DNA of 64,000 nucleotides, from NCBI GenBank assembly GCA_026129745.1, contig JAHCHL010000001.1, forward strand, positions 62,001 to 126,000. Reading direction: 5' to 3'. The notes beneath the pieces were generated by a model. That model searched no databases, was not told the DNA's origin, and saw only the letters and a list, made by a program, of their open reading frames with translations. Numbering within the stretch: the stretch's first letter is position 1; each line of letters opens with the position of its first letter. Of the stretch, positions 38,236 to 47,787 are shown piece by piece. The translations under genes were made by a program, and so were the position numbers. This DNA is from Fimbriimonadales bacterium (GTDB taxonomy: Bacteria; Armatimonadota; Fimbriimonadia; Fimbriimonadales; ATM1).

Positions 38236-39241
38236 GCATTTCCTCCTCGCCGCCACGACCAATGCTGATTTCGCCGGCTTCTTCCAATCTTCTGATGACA
38301 GACACGATCTTCTGCTGGGCGTCTTCTACGTTCTTCAATTTGACCGGGCCCATGAAGTCCATGTCCTCCTTGACCATTTCAGAAGCTCTCTCAGACATGT
38401 TGGAGAACACTTTCTGCTGAACTTCTTCGCTGGTTCCTTTGAGTGCGAGGGCAAGCTCTTTCATCTCGACTTCTCGAAGAATTTGTTGTACGGCGCGATC
38501 GTCCAGCTGCACGATGTCTTCGAACACGAACATCATGTTCATGATCTCTTCTGCAAGTTCAGGATTGCGATTGCCGAGCGACTCTAGAATTCCGCGTTCT
38601 GTGGCGCGATCGACGTGATGCATGATGTCGACAAGAGCTTTTGGGCCCCCGGCACTTGTTAGGTTCGCTTGACCGATCGCATTGAACTTCCGCTGCAACA
38701 CGATCTCGACTTGCCGAATCACTTCAGGGGGGGTACGATCCATCATCGCGACGCGCTCGGCAACATCGGCGCGAACTTCTGCCGGAAACCTCGCAAGCGC
38801 TTGTGCTGCGAGTTGGGTTGGAACATAGGCAAGTATCAATGCGATTGTTTGAGGGTGTTCATCCGCTAAGAAACTCGCAAGTTGAGCTGGATCCGCTCTT
38901 CTTAGGAAGTCGAACGGCACTCCCTGCAATGTTTGCGTAATCCAGTTGATCATTTCGCCCGCTCGGTCCTGACCAAAGGCATTTTCAAGCATCTTCTTTG
39001 CGTGGACGACACCGCCTTCGGCGATGAAGTCTTGGGCCACAGCCATCTGATGAAACTCATCGAGCACCTTATTGCGAATCTCTGGAGTTACTCGATCAAG
39101 CCGCGCAATTTCCAACGTGAGAGCCTCAACGTGTTCGTTTTCGAGAAACTGCATCACTTTGCCGCTCAGCTCTGCGCCGAGCACCATCATCATGACGGCG
39201 GCCTTTTTTCTATTTGGAATGGATCTTGGGTCACCGCGCAT
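38228..39241 (-). CDS. fliG: Flagellar motor switch protein FliG
   Basis: Rotor protein that meets the stator and sets rotation direction. The 337 residues show the three FliG domains: KKAAVMMMVLGAE at the start, the middle EHPQTIALILAY motif (the FliM contact region), and the C-terminal torque helix area FVFEDIVQLDDRAVQQILRE. The ATG at 39241 shares one base with the fliF stop (TAATG) and has GGAGG ten nt before it; the open frame eight codons further back lies inside fliF and is not used. Confidence 0.97.
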   Translation of the reverse strand: MRGDPRSIPNRKKAAVMMMVLGAELSGKVMQFLENEHVEALTLEIARLDRVTPEIRNKVLDEFHQMAVAQDFIAEGGVVHAKKMLENAFGQDRAGEMINWITQTLQGVPFDFLRRADPAQLASFLADEHPQTIALILAYVPTQLAAQALARFPAEVRADVAERVAMMDRTPPEVIRQVEIVLQRKFNAIGQANLTSAGGPKALVDIMHHVDRATERGILESLGNRNPELAEEIMNMMFVFEDIVQLDDRAVQQILREVEMKELALALKGTSEEVQQKVFSNMSERASEMVKEDMDFMGPVKLKNVEDAQQKIVSVIRRLEEAGEISIGRGGEEEMLV

Positions 39242-40887
39242 TATCTCGTTTCCTCCAACAGCCAACTCTTGATTAGCATCGCGACAGCCTCAGGCTTCTG
39301 ATCCGACATTCGAAGTATCTGAATCAGGTTGGCGTCGAACTTTTCTGGAATGTCTTCGACTTCCGGTTGAAGCGACTGCTTGATCATTTCTGCTCTTGCT
39401 CTCGCTGCACCGCCTAAAGAATCCATGGTGTCCGTTTGCTGCGGAAGTGCCGGGGCGTCGCTGGGTACAGACTGTCCTCGGCCCACCAATGCGGATGTTC
39501 CAGCTGGTGCAAGTGCGCCGGCAGTCAACACCATCGTCCGATTGTTGACGGCCGCTTTTCCGATCGATCGAACTACCAGGAACCCAACGATGACCAGCGC
39601 AATGACAGGAATCAAGGAAATGATTTGCTGCATCATTTGCCCAGACTTCTGGGCAGCCATGAGCTTTTGCGCTTCTTCCACGTGGGTTTTGTCGAATGCA
39701 ACGGTTTGAACCGTCACTTTGAAATTGTCTGGATCTGCATCTGCGCCGAGGTAGTTTGCGACGAACTGTTCGACTTGCTGTCGAGACGATGCGACGCTGT
39801 CGTCGAGCATGATGCTCACACGCGCGGCCAGTCTCTTTCCAGGTGCGACGCTTCGAACACTGTTGACCTTCTCAACACCGAAGTTGTTGACTTCTTGTGA
39901 CGCTTGGTATCCTGGCCCACTCGGTCCGGTTGCCGTGCCCGCGGCCGCTGGTGCGCCACTCGATGCTATGCCTCCGGGAATCGCGCCGCCATCGTTGTTG
40001 TATGTTTCCGTTACGCGCTCGCTTGAAATCGGTTTGCTGGTTGGAGTCTCTGAAACGGTCGAAACGTCTTCCCGATCGAAGTTGAGTTCGACCGTCGCGC
40101 TGACAATCGCTTTTCCGGGTCCGACCGACTTTGCGATCATCGACTCGATTTCCGATCGGATGCGGTTGGCTTCCTGCAATTCTGCATCGCGCTTTCTGCT
40201 TGCAATGGCCGAATTCGCGCCCATGCCGTCCGAGCTTCCATCCCAGATCACAAGTCCACGAGAGTCGCTCACCGAAACGTTTTCGGCGCGAAGACCTTGC
40301 ACCCCGCCTACGACTACTTTTACAATCGCTTCTGCGACTTCTCGTTCGCCAATGAGGCCCCCTGCGAACTGAACGACGACGCTCGCGCTCGGCTCCTTGC
40401 TCGAATTGGCGAAAGGCGACTCATCGCCAGGCGCGATATGAACCTTTGCGCCCACGATAGGCTCCATGCTCACCAGCGTCTTTTGAATTTCTTCTTCAAG
40501 TGCGACTCGAATCTCTTGGTCTTGGAGTGCGGCAGGCGTTGTGAACCCCATACTGCCGAGTCTCATGTTGCCAAGCGCGGTCGAAGAAGGGAGACCTGCC
40601 ATCGCAAGCTTCGCGCGCGATTCTGCGATCTGACTCGAAGGAACCAAGATGCTTCCGTCTTGCTCTTGTTTGTAAGGAATCTTCAGCTCTTGAAGCTTTT
40701 GGATGACCTTTCCTTGCTCAGCAACATCCATTGGAGGAAAGAGTTGCTTAAAATCTGGCGAGCTGGAAGCGTAGAAGACGACGATGAGCAATGCGGCAAG
40801 CAAGCCGGTGCCAACGATCGTAACCGTGCGAGTGGTCTTATCGGCGGTTTCCCACCAAGTTCTTATTTTTAGAAGCGCTCCGCCCAT
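39241..40887 (-). CDS. fliF: Flagellar MS-ring protein FliF
   Basis: Forms the membrane ring on which the basal body and export gate assemble. The 548-residue protein has two transmembrane helices (about 22-43 and 440-460) around a large periplasmic part with YscJ-type ring-building motifs (KIPYKQEQDGSILVPSSQ, LVSMEPIVGAKVHIAPGDES in order). The last ~40 residues form the FliG-binding tail. It follows fliE after 40 nt and is coupled to fliG. Confidence 0.96.
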   Translation of the reverse strand: MGGALLKIRTWWETADKTTRTVTIVGTGLLAALLIVVFYASSSPDFKQLFPPMDVAEQGKVIQKLQELKIPYKQEQDGSILVPSSQIAESRAKLAMAGLPSSTALGNMRLGSMGFTTPAALQDQEIRVALEEEIQKTLVSMEPIVGAKVHIAPGDESPFANSSKEPSASVVVQFAGGLIGEREVAEAIVKVVVGGVQGLRAENVSVSDSRGLVIWDGSSDGMGANSAIASRKRDAELQEANRIRSEIESMIAKSVGPGKAIVSATVELNFDREDVSTVSETPTSKPISSERVTETYNNDGGAIPGGIASSGAPAAAGTATGPSGPGYQASQEVNNFGVEKVNSVRSVAPGKRLAARVSIMLDDSVASSRQQVEQFVANYLGADADPDNFKVTVQTVAFDKTHVEEAQKLMAAQKSGQMMQQIISLIPVIALVIVGFLVVRSIGKAAVNNRTMVLTAGALAPAGTSALVGRGQSVPSDAPALPQQTDTMDSLGGAARARAEMIKQSLQPEVEDIPEKFDANLIQILRMSDQKPEAVAMLIKSWLLEETR

Positions 40888-40927
40888 AGGTCGTTATTCC
40901 GATTAGGCCGTGCGCCGAACAAGTGCG

Positions 40928-41221
40928 TTAGATTTGCATTCGCTGGATTTCTTGGTACGCTTCGAGCAGTTTGTTTCTCACTTGCATCGTTAGTTGCATA
41001 GCCACTGATGCGCGCTCCAGTGCGATCTGCAAGTCGTGCAGTTCGACGTTCCGACCCGCCATGAAGTTCGTCTGCATTTCGCGCGCGTTGAGCTGCGATG
41101 CATTAACTTCCTTCAAGGCGTCCATCAGCAAACTCCCGAAGTTGTCTCCGTTCGCACTTTGCGGCTTCGGAGTCGAAACGAGAGTTTCGGGTTGGAGCGA
41201 TGTAACGTTGTTGATTCGCAT
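40928..41221 (-). CDS. fliE: Flagellar hook-basal body complex protein FliE
   Basis: Small adapter between the MS ring and the rod. The 97 residues end with the family block MQLTMQVRNKLLEAYQEIQRMQI-like helix (LLEAYQEIQRMQI visible at the end) and contain NAREMQTNFMAG. Length and position between flgC and fliF confirm it. Exported by the flagellar apparatus, so it lacks a signal peptide. Confidence 0.95.
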   Translation of the reverse strand: MRINNVTSLQPETLVSTPKPQSANGDNFGSLLMDALKEVNASQLNAREMQTNFMAGRNVELHDLQIALERASVAMQLTMQVRNKLLEAYQEIQRMQI

Positions 41222-41229
41222 TGTCGAGA

Positions 41230-41622
41230 TTAGACGCGGCCGATATCGATCGCGCTTTGAATCATTTGCCGAGTAAGCTGAAATGCGTTCAGGTTTGCTT
41301 CGTAGGCGCGGCTTGCGCTGATCATGTCTACCATTTCGGTGATCGGATCGACGTTGCTGTAGATCACGATTCCTCGTTCATCCGCAAACGGATTGCCAGG
41401 ATCGTTGACCTCTCTAAATGGAGTCATGTCCGCGACTGTGTTCTGAATTCGAACGCCGCCATCCGCTTCTGGCATCAGGACGACCATCTTTCTTCGGTAC
41501 GGATCCTGTCCGTTGACTCTGGTCGTGTTTGCATTCGCGAGGTTGGACGAAATCACATCCATTCGATATCGCTCGGCTTGAAGGCCGGCAGCGCTAATAC
41601 GAAATGAAGAAGTCAGGCTCAT
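41230..41622 (-). CDS. flgC: Flagellar basal-body rod protein FlgC
   Basis: Proximal rod subunit. The 130 residues show both rod-family ends: the N-terminal SAAGLQAERYRMDVISSNLAN type helix with NANTTR, and the C-terminal MVDMISASRAYEANLNAFQ. Between flgB (3 nt) and fliE (8 nt) in the operon. Confidence 0.96.
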   Translation of the reverse strand: MSLTSSFRISAAGLQAERYRMDVISSNLANANTTRVNGQDPYRRKMVVLMPEADGGVRIQNTVADMTPFREVNDPGNPFADERGIVIYSNVDPITEMVDMISASRAYEANLNAFQLTRQMIQSAIDIGRV

Positions 41623-41625
41623 GGA

Positions 41626-42042
41626 TTACCTTCCCTCCTTGATCACATCTTTGAGTCCCTGGAAATAGCGGCGGGTCAGCATCGTGAGCGCGCCATATCG
41701 CAAGGATGTTTCGGTGAGTGCTGCGACTTCCGTCTCCAAGTCCACACTGCTTCCGTCTTGTCGAATGGAGCGGTGATCGGAGTCGACTCGGTCGCTTCCA
41801 GGGCGACCCGCTTTGGGGCGTGGTGTCGAAATGTGGGACTCATGGCTCGTTCGCATTTGAAGGCCGTCTTCCAATCCGACCTCTTTCAATGAGAGATTGA
41901 AGTCGGTATCGCGCCGCTTAAATCCGGGCGTGCTCACGTTCGCCATGTTGCCGAGCAGAACGTTATGTCTGCGGCTTGTGCGACCGAGAGCCGCCTGTAG
42001 GCGGTCGGCGTGCGGTCCGAATAGTCCCTTTAGAATTTCCAA
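41626..42042 (-). CDS. flgB: Flagellar basal-body rod protein FlgB
   Basis: Proximal rod subunit and first gene of the flagellar operon in view. The 138 residues contain the rod signature LLGNMANVSTPGFKRRD near the N-terminus and the C-terminal helix ALTETSLRYGALTMLTRRY. The start is TTG at 42042, the only start in the right place, with AGAGGG at suitable spacing. No sigma-28 or sigma-54 promoter is visible upstream. Confidence 0.94.
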   Translation of the reverse strand: MEILKGLFGPHADRLQAALGRTSRRHNVLLGNMANVSTPGFKRRDTDFNLSLKEVGLEDGLQMRTSHESHISTPRPKAGRPGSDRVDSDHRSIRQDGSSVDLETEVAALTETSLRYGALTMLTRRYFQGLKDVIKEGR

Positions 42043-42085
42043 CGTCGGCCCTCTGCTTGGGGTCGCCGTCCTTGGTTGTCTTTCA

Positions 42086-42123
42086 GGAGCGATCCTTGCT
42101 CCAGGCGCCGAAGCTGATTCGGC
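42086..42123 (-). promoter_or_regulatory. Two tandem hairpins in the flgB leader region
   Basis: GGAGC-N7-GCTCC (42086-42102) and GCCGAA-N5-TTCGGC (42107-42123), both perfect, lie 44-81 nt before flgB in the 247-nt flgB-greA gap. Either could be an operator or leader structure of the flagellar operon. Confidence 0.35.
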
Positions 42124-42233
42124 ACAGTTGGATGGTCGGCGTATGTCCAGTTTTCTTGAGGCTGGGAAATTTCACGCAAACGAACCTGCCGTCGAATTTG
42201 TCCGTATACACACGCTAGCGAGGCCGCTTCGGC

Positions 42234-42239
42234 TATAAT
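42234..42239 (+). promoter_or_regulatory. -10 box of greA-lysS
   Basis: Perfect TATAAT 50 nt before the greA start, with a normal leader and a GGAG ribosome site (contrast with the leaderless genes). No recognisable -35. Confidence 0.5.
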
Positions 42240-42289
42240 GCCGCCCCTGTGGGGTCGGAGATGGGCCGATTCCTCGCCCGGAGAATTCA

Positions 42290-42787
42290 ATGGCAGAAGC
42301 TGACGACACTATTTGGCTTACCCCTTCTGGAATGCAGCGGCTCAAGGACGAACTCGAGAGGCTCTCGAAAGTCGAGCGGCCGGAGATCGCTGAGCGGATT
42401 CGAGAGAATATGGATCACGGCGAGTACAGCGAGGACAACACCGAGCTGGACGAAATCAAGTTTGAGCAAGCGCTCGTCGAAGACCGAATTGCTGAACTTC
42501 AATCCGTACTCGCCGGAGCGCAAGTCCTCGATCCGAAGGACATTCCTACGAAGAAGGTCGGCATTGGATCGGTTGTTAGCCTGACCAACACCAAGAATCC
42601 GAAGCAGTCCCTGACGGTCACAATCGTTTCGAGCGCAGAAGCCAATCCGGAGCTGAACTTCGTTTCGGATGAGTCACCGCTTGGCCTTGCGGTCATTGGC
42701 AAGGCAAAAGGGGATAAGGTTAGCGTCGACGCGCCCCTTGGGAAGATAACCTACGAGATCAAGAAAATCGGTAAAGTCGCCAAATGA
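42290..42787 (+). CDS. greA: Transcription elongation factor GreA
   Basis: Rescues backtracked RNA polymerase by stimulating transcript cleavage. The 165 residues have the N-terminal coiled-coil hairpin with the acidic tip ENMDHGEYSEDNTELDEIK (Asp/Glu that reach the active site) and the C-terminal FKBP-like domain ending SDESPLGLAVIGKAKGDKV. The ATG at 42290 has GGAG six nt upstream. It overlaps lysS by 4 nt. Confidence 0.97.
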   Translation: MAEADDTIWLTPSGMQRLKDELERLSKVERPEIAERIRENMDHGEYSEDNTELDEIKFEQALVEDRIAELQSVLAGAQVLDPKDIPTKKVGIGSVVSLTNTKNPKQSLTVTIVSSAEANPELNFVSDESPLGLAVIGKAKGDKVSVDAPLGKITYEIKKIGKVAK

Positions 42788-44274
42788 GTGGCGATTCCGA
42801 CGTTCGGTCGCTAAGAATTTCAAAGCTCGAACGACTTCGCGAACTGGGGCACGATCCCTATACCTTCGAAGAGCATCCGCAAACGCACACTCCAGAAGAG
42901 GTCCGTGCAAACTACAGTTCACTTGAGGGCCAGACAGTCTCAATGGCAGGCCGCGTGACTGCGCTTCGAGTCATGGGCAAGGCAGCCTTCTTCGACATAA
43001 CGAAAGATGCGCAGCGCATGCAGGTGTACGTCAAGCGTGACGACGTCGGCGAACTCCTTTGGGAAGTGTTTGGACTGGTCGACTTAGGCGACATCGTCGG
43101 CGTGACTGGCGAGGTTTTCAAAACGCGCACCGAAGAAATCAGCATCCATGCACGAGACCTGAAGGTGCTTGCGAAGTCGCTTCATGTATTGCCTATCGGC
43201 AAGGAAAAGGACGGACAGCATTGGTATGGCCTATCGGATGTCGAGGAGCGATACCGCAAGAGATATCTCGACTTGATGTCGAACTTGGAGAGCCGTGAGA
43301 TCTTGCTTGCTCGTTCTCGGGTGGTGTCTGCAACGCGCAGATTTTTGGATGAACGCGGATTCATCGAAGTCGAGACTCCGATTCTGGAACTCGAAGCAGG
43401 CGGCGCAGCCGCGCGGCCATTCATCACTTATCACAATGCGCTGGACCTTGAACTGAAACTCCGCATTTCGTTGGAGCTGCATCTCAAACGATTGATTGTC
43501 GGTGGGCTGGACAAAGTCTATGAAATTGGCCGAGTCTTTCGCAACGAAGGCATCAGCACTCGGCACAATCCAGAGTTCACTCTGCTCGAGCTGTATCAAG
43601 CGTGGGTGAAGATGGAAGACATCGAGCAGTTGGTTGAAGAACTTTGTCGATATGTTGCGCGCGAAGTGTATGGCTCGGAGGTCTTTCAAGTGCGTGGGGT
43701 CACGCTCGACTTTTCAAAACCATGGCAACGAGTCGATTTGCTAACTGAAATCGAAAAGCACGCGGGAGTCAAGCCGAGCGAGTTGCAGGACTTACAGTCT
43801 GCGAAAAGCGCGATGGATCGACTGGGCTTGTATTCCGAGGATGAGACCGCTGTCGGGGGAATCATCGAGAAACTGTTGGAACGATTTGTCGAGCCAACGC
43901 TCATCCAGCCGACTTTCGTTGAAAACTATCCGATCGAAACCTCTCCGCTTGCAAAGAAGCATCCGAGCCATCCGTCTCTGACGAGGCGTTTCGAAGGTTA
44001 CGTGCTTGGTCGCGAAGTTTGCAATGCATTCAGCGAACTCAACGATCCGATCGATCAATTAGAGCGCATGCAAAGGCAGCACAAGATGTTGCAAGAAGGC
44101 GACCACGAAGCAATGCCTTTGGATGAAGATTTCATCTATGCGCTGGAATGCGGAATGCCGCCGACAGGGGGGCTTGGTATCGGCATGGATCGCCTGGCGA
44201 TGACCTTCTCCGGAGCAGAGAGCATTCGCGATGTCATTCTGTTTCCGACCATGCGGCCGCTCGAACAGGATTAG
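42784..44274 (+). CDS. lysS: Lysyl-tRNA synthetase, class II
   Basis: Charges tRNA-Lys. The 496-residue protein has the OB-fold anticodon-binding domain (about 50-160) and the class II core with motif 1 (RRFLDERGFIEVETPILE), motif 2 (VFRNEGISTRHNPEFTLLE) and motif 3 (GLGIGMDRLAMTF). The gene begins with an ATGA overlap to greA, a pairing seen in many bacteria. Confidence 0.97.
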   Translation: MSGDSDVRSLRISKLERLRELGHDPYTFEEHPQTHTPEEVRANYSSLEGQTVSMAGRVTALRVMGKAAFFDITKDAQRMQVYVKRDDVGELLWEVFGLVDLGDIVGVTGEVFKTRTEEISIHARDLKVLAKSLHVLPIGKEKDGQHWYGLSDVEERYRKRYLDLMSNLESREILLARSRVVSATRRFLDERGFIEVETPILELEAGGAAARPFITYHNALDLELKLRISLELHLKRLIVGGLDKVYEIGRVFRNEGISTRHNPEFTLLELYQAWVKMEDIEQLVEELCRYVAREVYGSEVFQVRGVTLDFSKPWQRVDLLTEIEKHAGVKPSELQDLQSAKSAMDRLGLYSEDETAVGGIIEKLLERFVEPTLIQPTFVENYPIETSPLAKKHPSHPSLTRRFEGYVLGREVCNAFSELNDPIDQLERMQRQHKMLQEGDHEAMPLDEDFIYALECGMPPTGGLGIGMDRLAMTFSGAESIRDVILFPTMRPLEQD

Positions 44275-45546
44275 CTATTCGAGCATTCTGATTGCAAGCG
44301 GCGTTTCAGTCAACGTTCCTGCCTTCTGGATGTCAGCCAATGCATGGCGAATGTCTTGCTCCTTCGAAGCGTGCGTGACGATCATAACGTTGCCTTTGTT
44401 CGTTTCATTGCACTCGAGCAAGGCCATAGCATGAGTGATCGAAATGCCATGGTCTCCCAGGACCGTCGCGATCTTGCCAATCATTCCTGGTTTGTCATAA
44501 ATTGGAAATCTCAAGTAGTATCGCGACTTCGACTCGATAGGAGCGAACTTGATGCTTTTCTGAGGATTCCAAACAGGCACGACATAATCGCTGCGCGCAA
44601 TCTCGACGATATCCGACAGGACCGCGCTTGCCGTTGGCAAGGAGCCTGCGCCCTTTCCGTAGAAAATCATTTCGCCGATGGCGTCGCCTTTTACGAGAAC
44701 GGCATTGAATTCATGATGAACCGATGCGAGCGGATGGAGCTTTGGCAAAAGCGCAGGATGAACGCGAAGGTCCATGTTGTCTCCATCGCGAACAGCGATG
44801 GCAATCGGCTTGATGACAAATCCAAAGTCGTGTGCGGTTTTGATGTCGACGGGCGTAATGCGATCGATGCCTTCTACTGTGATCTCGTTCATTTGAGCTT
44901 TGACTTGGAAAGTCAGCTCCGCGAGAATGAGCAGCTTGTGAGCAGCGTCGATCCCTTGCACATCGAAAGACGGATCTGCTTCCGCAAGTCCTTTCTCTTG
45001 GGCTTCAGAAAGAACGAAGTCGAACGTGCACTCTTCTTCTGACATTCGCGTCAAGATGTAGTTGCTCGTTCCGTTGAGAATTCCAATCAGTTCGTCGACT
45101 CGGTTCGCGATTAATCCGCTGCTGAGCGCTTGGATGATTGGAATACCACCACACACCGACGCTTCGAATCCAACTTGGCATTCATTTGCTCCGGCTAACG
45201 CGAGTATTTCGTCGCCATGCGCAGCCAGCACGGCTTTGTTCGCAGTGACGATGTTCTTGTTCGCTTTCAGCGCTTCCAGCAGATACATGCGGGCAGGCTC
45301 GATTCCGCCGATCACTTCGACGACGATATCGATGCTCGGGTCATCAAAAATGTCTCTTGGGTTCAGCGTGACTTTGTCGTCAGGCAGCGGCCGCTTTTTG
45401 TTTGGATCCTTGACCAAAGCGCGAGCGATTTCGAGTTTCACATCTGATCTGCGTTCGATGATTGGTGCGTTTCGTTCAATCAGCGAAACTAAACCTGATC
45501 CAACCGTACCGAGACCCATGAGTCCAATTCGGACCGTTTTTGCCAT
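44275..45546 (-). CDS. hom: Homoserine dehydrogenase
   Basis: Reduces aspartate semialdehyde to homoserine on the way to threonine and methionine. The 423-residue protein has the NAD(P) loop GLMGLGTVGSG, the catalytic domain with TANKAVLAAHGDE and NGTSNYILTRM, and a C-terminal ACT domain (about 345-423), which usually mediates feedback inhibition by threonine. The ATG at 45546 shares a base with the stop of the upstream gene (TGATG) and has GGAG upstream; a TTG one codon earlier is discarded. Convergent with lysS, one base apart. Confidence 0.96.
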   Translation of the reverse strand: MAKTVRIGLMGLGTVGSGLVSLIERNAPIIERRSDVKLEIARALVKDPNKKRPLPDDKVTLNPRDIFDDPSIDIVVEVIGGIEPARMYLLEALKANKNIVTANKAVLAAHGDEILALAGANECQVGFEASVCGGIPIIQALSSGLIANRVDELIGILNGTSNYILTRMSEEECTFDFVLSEAQEKGLAEADPSFDVQGIDAAHKLLILAELTFQVKAQMNEITVEGIDRITPVDIKTAHDFGFVIKPIAIAVRDGDNMDLRVHPALLPKLHPLASVHHEFNAVLVKGDAIGEMIFYGKGAGSLPTASAVLSDIVEIARSDYVVPVWNPQKSIKFAPIESKSRYYLRFPIYDKPGMIGKIATVLGDHGISITHAMALLECNETNKGNVMIVTHASKEQDIRHALADIQKAGTLTETPLAIRMLE

Positions 45547-46703
45547 CAAACTTTCTCCAAAGCCGTCGTTAGATCAGCGATGAGGTCTTCGACGTCTTCG
45601 ATACCCACGGAAAGACGAATCAACCCATCGCTAATGCCGACAGAGTGTCGAACTTCTGGCTCCATGCTCGCATGAGTCATTGATGCGGGGTGATTCGCCA
45701 AAGACTGGATTGCGCCTAATGATTCTGCCAACGTGAACACTTTCAGATTCTCAAGGAAAACGCGCGCAGAGTCCGCGCCGCCGGACAGTTCGAATGAGAG
45801 CATTGCGCCGAAATCATTCATTTGTTCGGCGGCGAGCTTGTGACCTGGATGGCTTTCCAATCCGGGATAAAAAACTTTGCTTACTTTGGCATGGCTCGAC
45901 AGCCATTCTGCCAGCAGTTTCGCATTCGCACAATGCCTTTCCATTCGAAGGCCCAACGTTCGCAATCCGCGCGAGATGAGAAAACAATCCTGCGGGCCAG
46001 GAACGAATCCGCAAGCGTTTTGCACAAACTTCAGACTTCGATAGAGTTCTTCATCGTTCGTTATCAAGGCTCCGCCCAAAACGTCGGCATGGCCGTTGAT
46101 GTATTTCGTCGTGGAGTGCAAGACGATGTCCGCTCCAAGAGCGAGCGGGCGTTGCAGATACGGAGTCGCGAACGTATTGTCGACCAACGTCTTCGCATTT
46201 CTGCTCTGCGCAATCTTGCACGCTTCTCTAATGTCCGTGATGTTGATCAAAGGATTCGATGGCGACTCGAGCCACAGCAGCACCGTATTGTCACGAAACG
46301 CACTTCGCACCGAATCCAAATCGGTTGCATCGACGAACGTGTATTCGATGCCGAGATTCGCATAGACCTTCGAAAACATTCGATAGCAGCCGCCATACAA
46401 ATCCTGGCAAGCGACAACATGATCGCCGGCTTTCAGCGTGTTCATCATGGCAGCGACGCCAGCTAATCCTGACGAAAATGCCAATGCGTGCTTCGCATCT
46501 TCGAGCGCCGCGAGAGACTGTTCGAGTGCTGTTCGCGTAGGATTCTCCCCTCGACCATAATTCAGTTCGCGATCCAGAAATCGATTCGGTTTGCCTGGTG
46601 TCGATTGGCCGTAAGTGGACGTTTGATAAATTGGAAACGTCACGGCGCCGGTTTGCGGATCGTTGGGTGAACCTGAGTGAAGCGCCTTAGTGTTGAATTT
46701 CAT
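45546..46703 (-). CDS. Cystathionine gamma-synthase/lyase family PLP enzyme
   Basis: Trans-sulfuration PLP enzyme, either gamma-synthase or a lyase. The 385 residues show the fold type I pattern: FSSGLAGVAAMM, LWLESPSNPLINI, DNTFATPYLQRPL, and the PLP lysine K200 in LHSTTKYINGHADVLGG. Linkage to homoserine dehydrogenase (1-nt overlap) favours methionine synthesis, hence MetB-like, but MetC or gamma-lyase cannot be excluded. The start ATG 46703 begins at MKFNTKALH; the open frame 18 codons earlier is not conserved in character. Confidence 0.9.
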   Translation of the reverse strand: MKFNTKALHSGSPNDPQTGAVTFPIYQTSTYGQSTPGKPNRFLDRELNYGRGENPTRTALEQSLAALEDAKHALAFSSGLAGVAAMMNTLKAGDHVVACQDLYGGCYRMFSKVYANLGIEYTFVDATDLDSVRSAFRDNTVLLWLESPSNPLINITDIREACKIAQSRNAKTLVDNTFATPYLQRPLALGADIVLHSTTKYINGHADVLGGALITNDEELYRSLKFVQNACGFVPGPQDCFLISRGLRTLGLRMERHCANAKLLAEWLSSHAKVSKVFYPGLESHPGHKLAAEQMNDFGAMLSFELSGGADSARVFLENLKVFTLAESLGAIQSLANHPASMTHASMEPEVRHSVGISDGLIRLSVGIEDVEDLIADLTTALEKV

Positions 46704-46760
46704 TTCATATTCCTGTGCAAGCCGGGAATTATGAAGCAAAACGCTTCGACAATTCAAAAA

Positions 46761-47603
46761 TCATCGATCAGGAGTTCGAGCGATCGCGGTTCCAAACGGA
46801 AATGTCTTTGCCGGCCTGATCGGTTTTCCTTCGGCCATTGCAGCGATCGCATCCAAAAGATAAGGGCGCAATTCGTCGATGTCCCACGTGCTCGAATCCA
46901 CCGATCCTGTGTATGCGACCTTGCTTGCTGAGTCCAGCAAAAACACTTCGGGCGTGCGAGTCGCGCGATACGCGTCGGCGAAAGCGGAGCCTGGGTCTAC
47001 CGCACAAGGAAAGCCGAGCGCCTCGGCCCAAGCGGAGACTGACTCGACCGTCTCATCATGAGCGGGAAAGAGCCCGAGGATCCCGATGCCTGCCTTCTTC
47101 GCGGCCTCGCCGGCGGCTTTGAGCCTCTCGACATAGAGCGCATCGACCGCGCCGTCACTTTGCAAGAACACGATCACCAGTCCTTTCGTCGCTTCTGTCG
47201 CCGGGATAGCTCCTGACTCCGTAAGGAACGGCCTTGGATCGACTGCGACATCCCCAGGTTCGAGCGAGCGGCCTTCGAGCCAAGATCGAAGCGCGCCAGA
47301 AAATCCGCCGCTCGGCTCGGATTCCCAGAACCGGACCGCCCGGAGGTTTGGATTCAGCAGGAGCAGCTTCTTTCCGCCGTCGAGTCCGAGGGCCCTGCGG
47401 GTTTCGTTGTCTTCGGGGCCAAGAACGAATGCCTTTAGCGGTTTGTCTGCGATCTGCAGCTCGGCGAGGTTCTTAGCTGCCTCCGGCGTGATCCCGGCGG
47501 CGATAGCGACCCAGCTTCCTTTCGAAGCGTCGATCGGCGAGCCTTCGATCGAAATCGGGGGAGCGATCGCGCCGATTTGGAGAGCCGCGAGAATTGCCAG
47601 CAT
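46761..47603 (-). CDS. Redoxin-like protein of the thioredoxin fold, probably exported
   Basis: No precise family is recognised. The 280-residue protein starts with a weak hydrophobic segment, MLAILAALQIGAIA, possibly a signal peptide. It contains two thioredoxin-like stretches, the second (about 130-260) with LVIVFLQSDGAVDALYVERL, FPCAVDPGSAFADAYRA and RTPEVFLLDSASKVAYTG, which follows the AhpC/TlpA order (cis-Pro before EVFLLD). The usual CxxC is absent and only one Cys is near the expected resolving region, so redox activity is doubtful. Start ATG 47603; a CAAACT box stands 7 nt upstream. Confidence 0.7.
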   Translation of the reverse strand: MLAILAALQIGAIAPPISIEGSPIDASKGSWVAIAAGITPEAAKNLAELQIADKPLKAFVLGPEDNETRRALGLDGGKKLLLLNPNLRAVRFWESEPSGGFSGALRSWLEGRSLEPGDVAVDPRPFLTESGAIPATEATKGLVIVFLQSDGAVDALYVERLKAAGEAAKKAGIGILGLFPAHDETVESVSAWAEALGFPCAVDPGSAFADAYRATRTPEVFLLDSASKVAYTGSVDSSTWDIDELRPYLLDAIAAMAEGKPIRPAKTFPFGTAIARTPDR

Positions 47604-47787
47604 TACGGAGAGTTTGACTCACGTCGGAAGACCGGGGTTTCTTAGAGCCGAGCACATGGACCATGGCAAACCTCCCCGTGGTCGTAATGCCTTGCCGGCT
47701 CTTTTCGCCCAATCGTCCTCGACATGGAGGTTTTGGTGCCCCTTGTGGACTGCCCAAGCGGGCGGATGCAGGCACAGAAATTTGCAG

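Noticed and set aside
42043..42289. Sigma-28 or sigma-54 promoter for the flagellar operon
   Set aside because: Neither TAAA...GCCGATAA nor GG-N10-GC type elements are found in the gap; only two hairpins remain.
46738..46752. GAAGC-AAAAC-GCTTC hairpin between the synthase and redoxin-like genes
   Set aside because: Only a 5-bp stem without T-tract; too weak to call a terminator.
47665..47740. AACCTCC / GGAGGTT distant inverted repeat in the gap before the transglutaminase-like gene
   Set aside because: Arms are 7 bp and about 60 nt apart; expected by chance.
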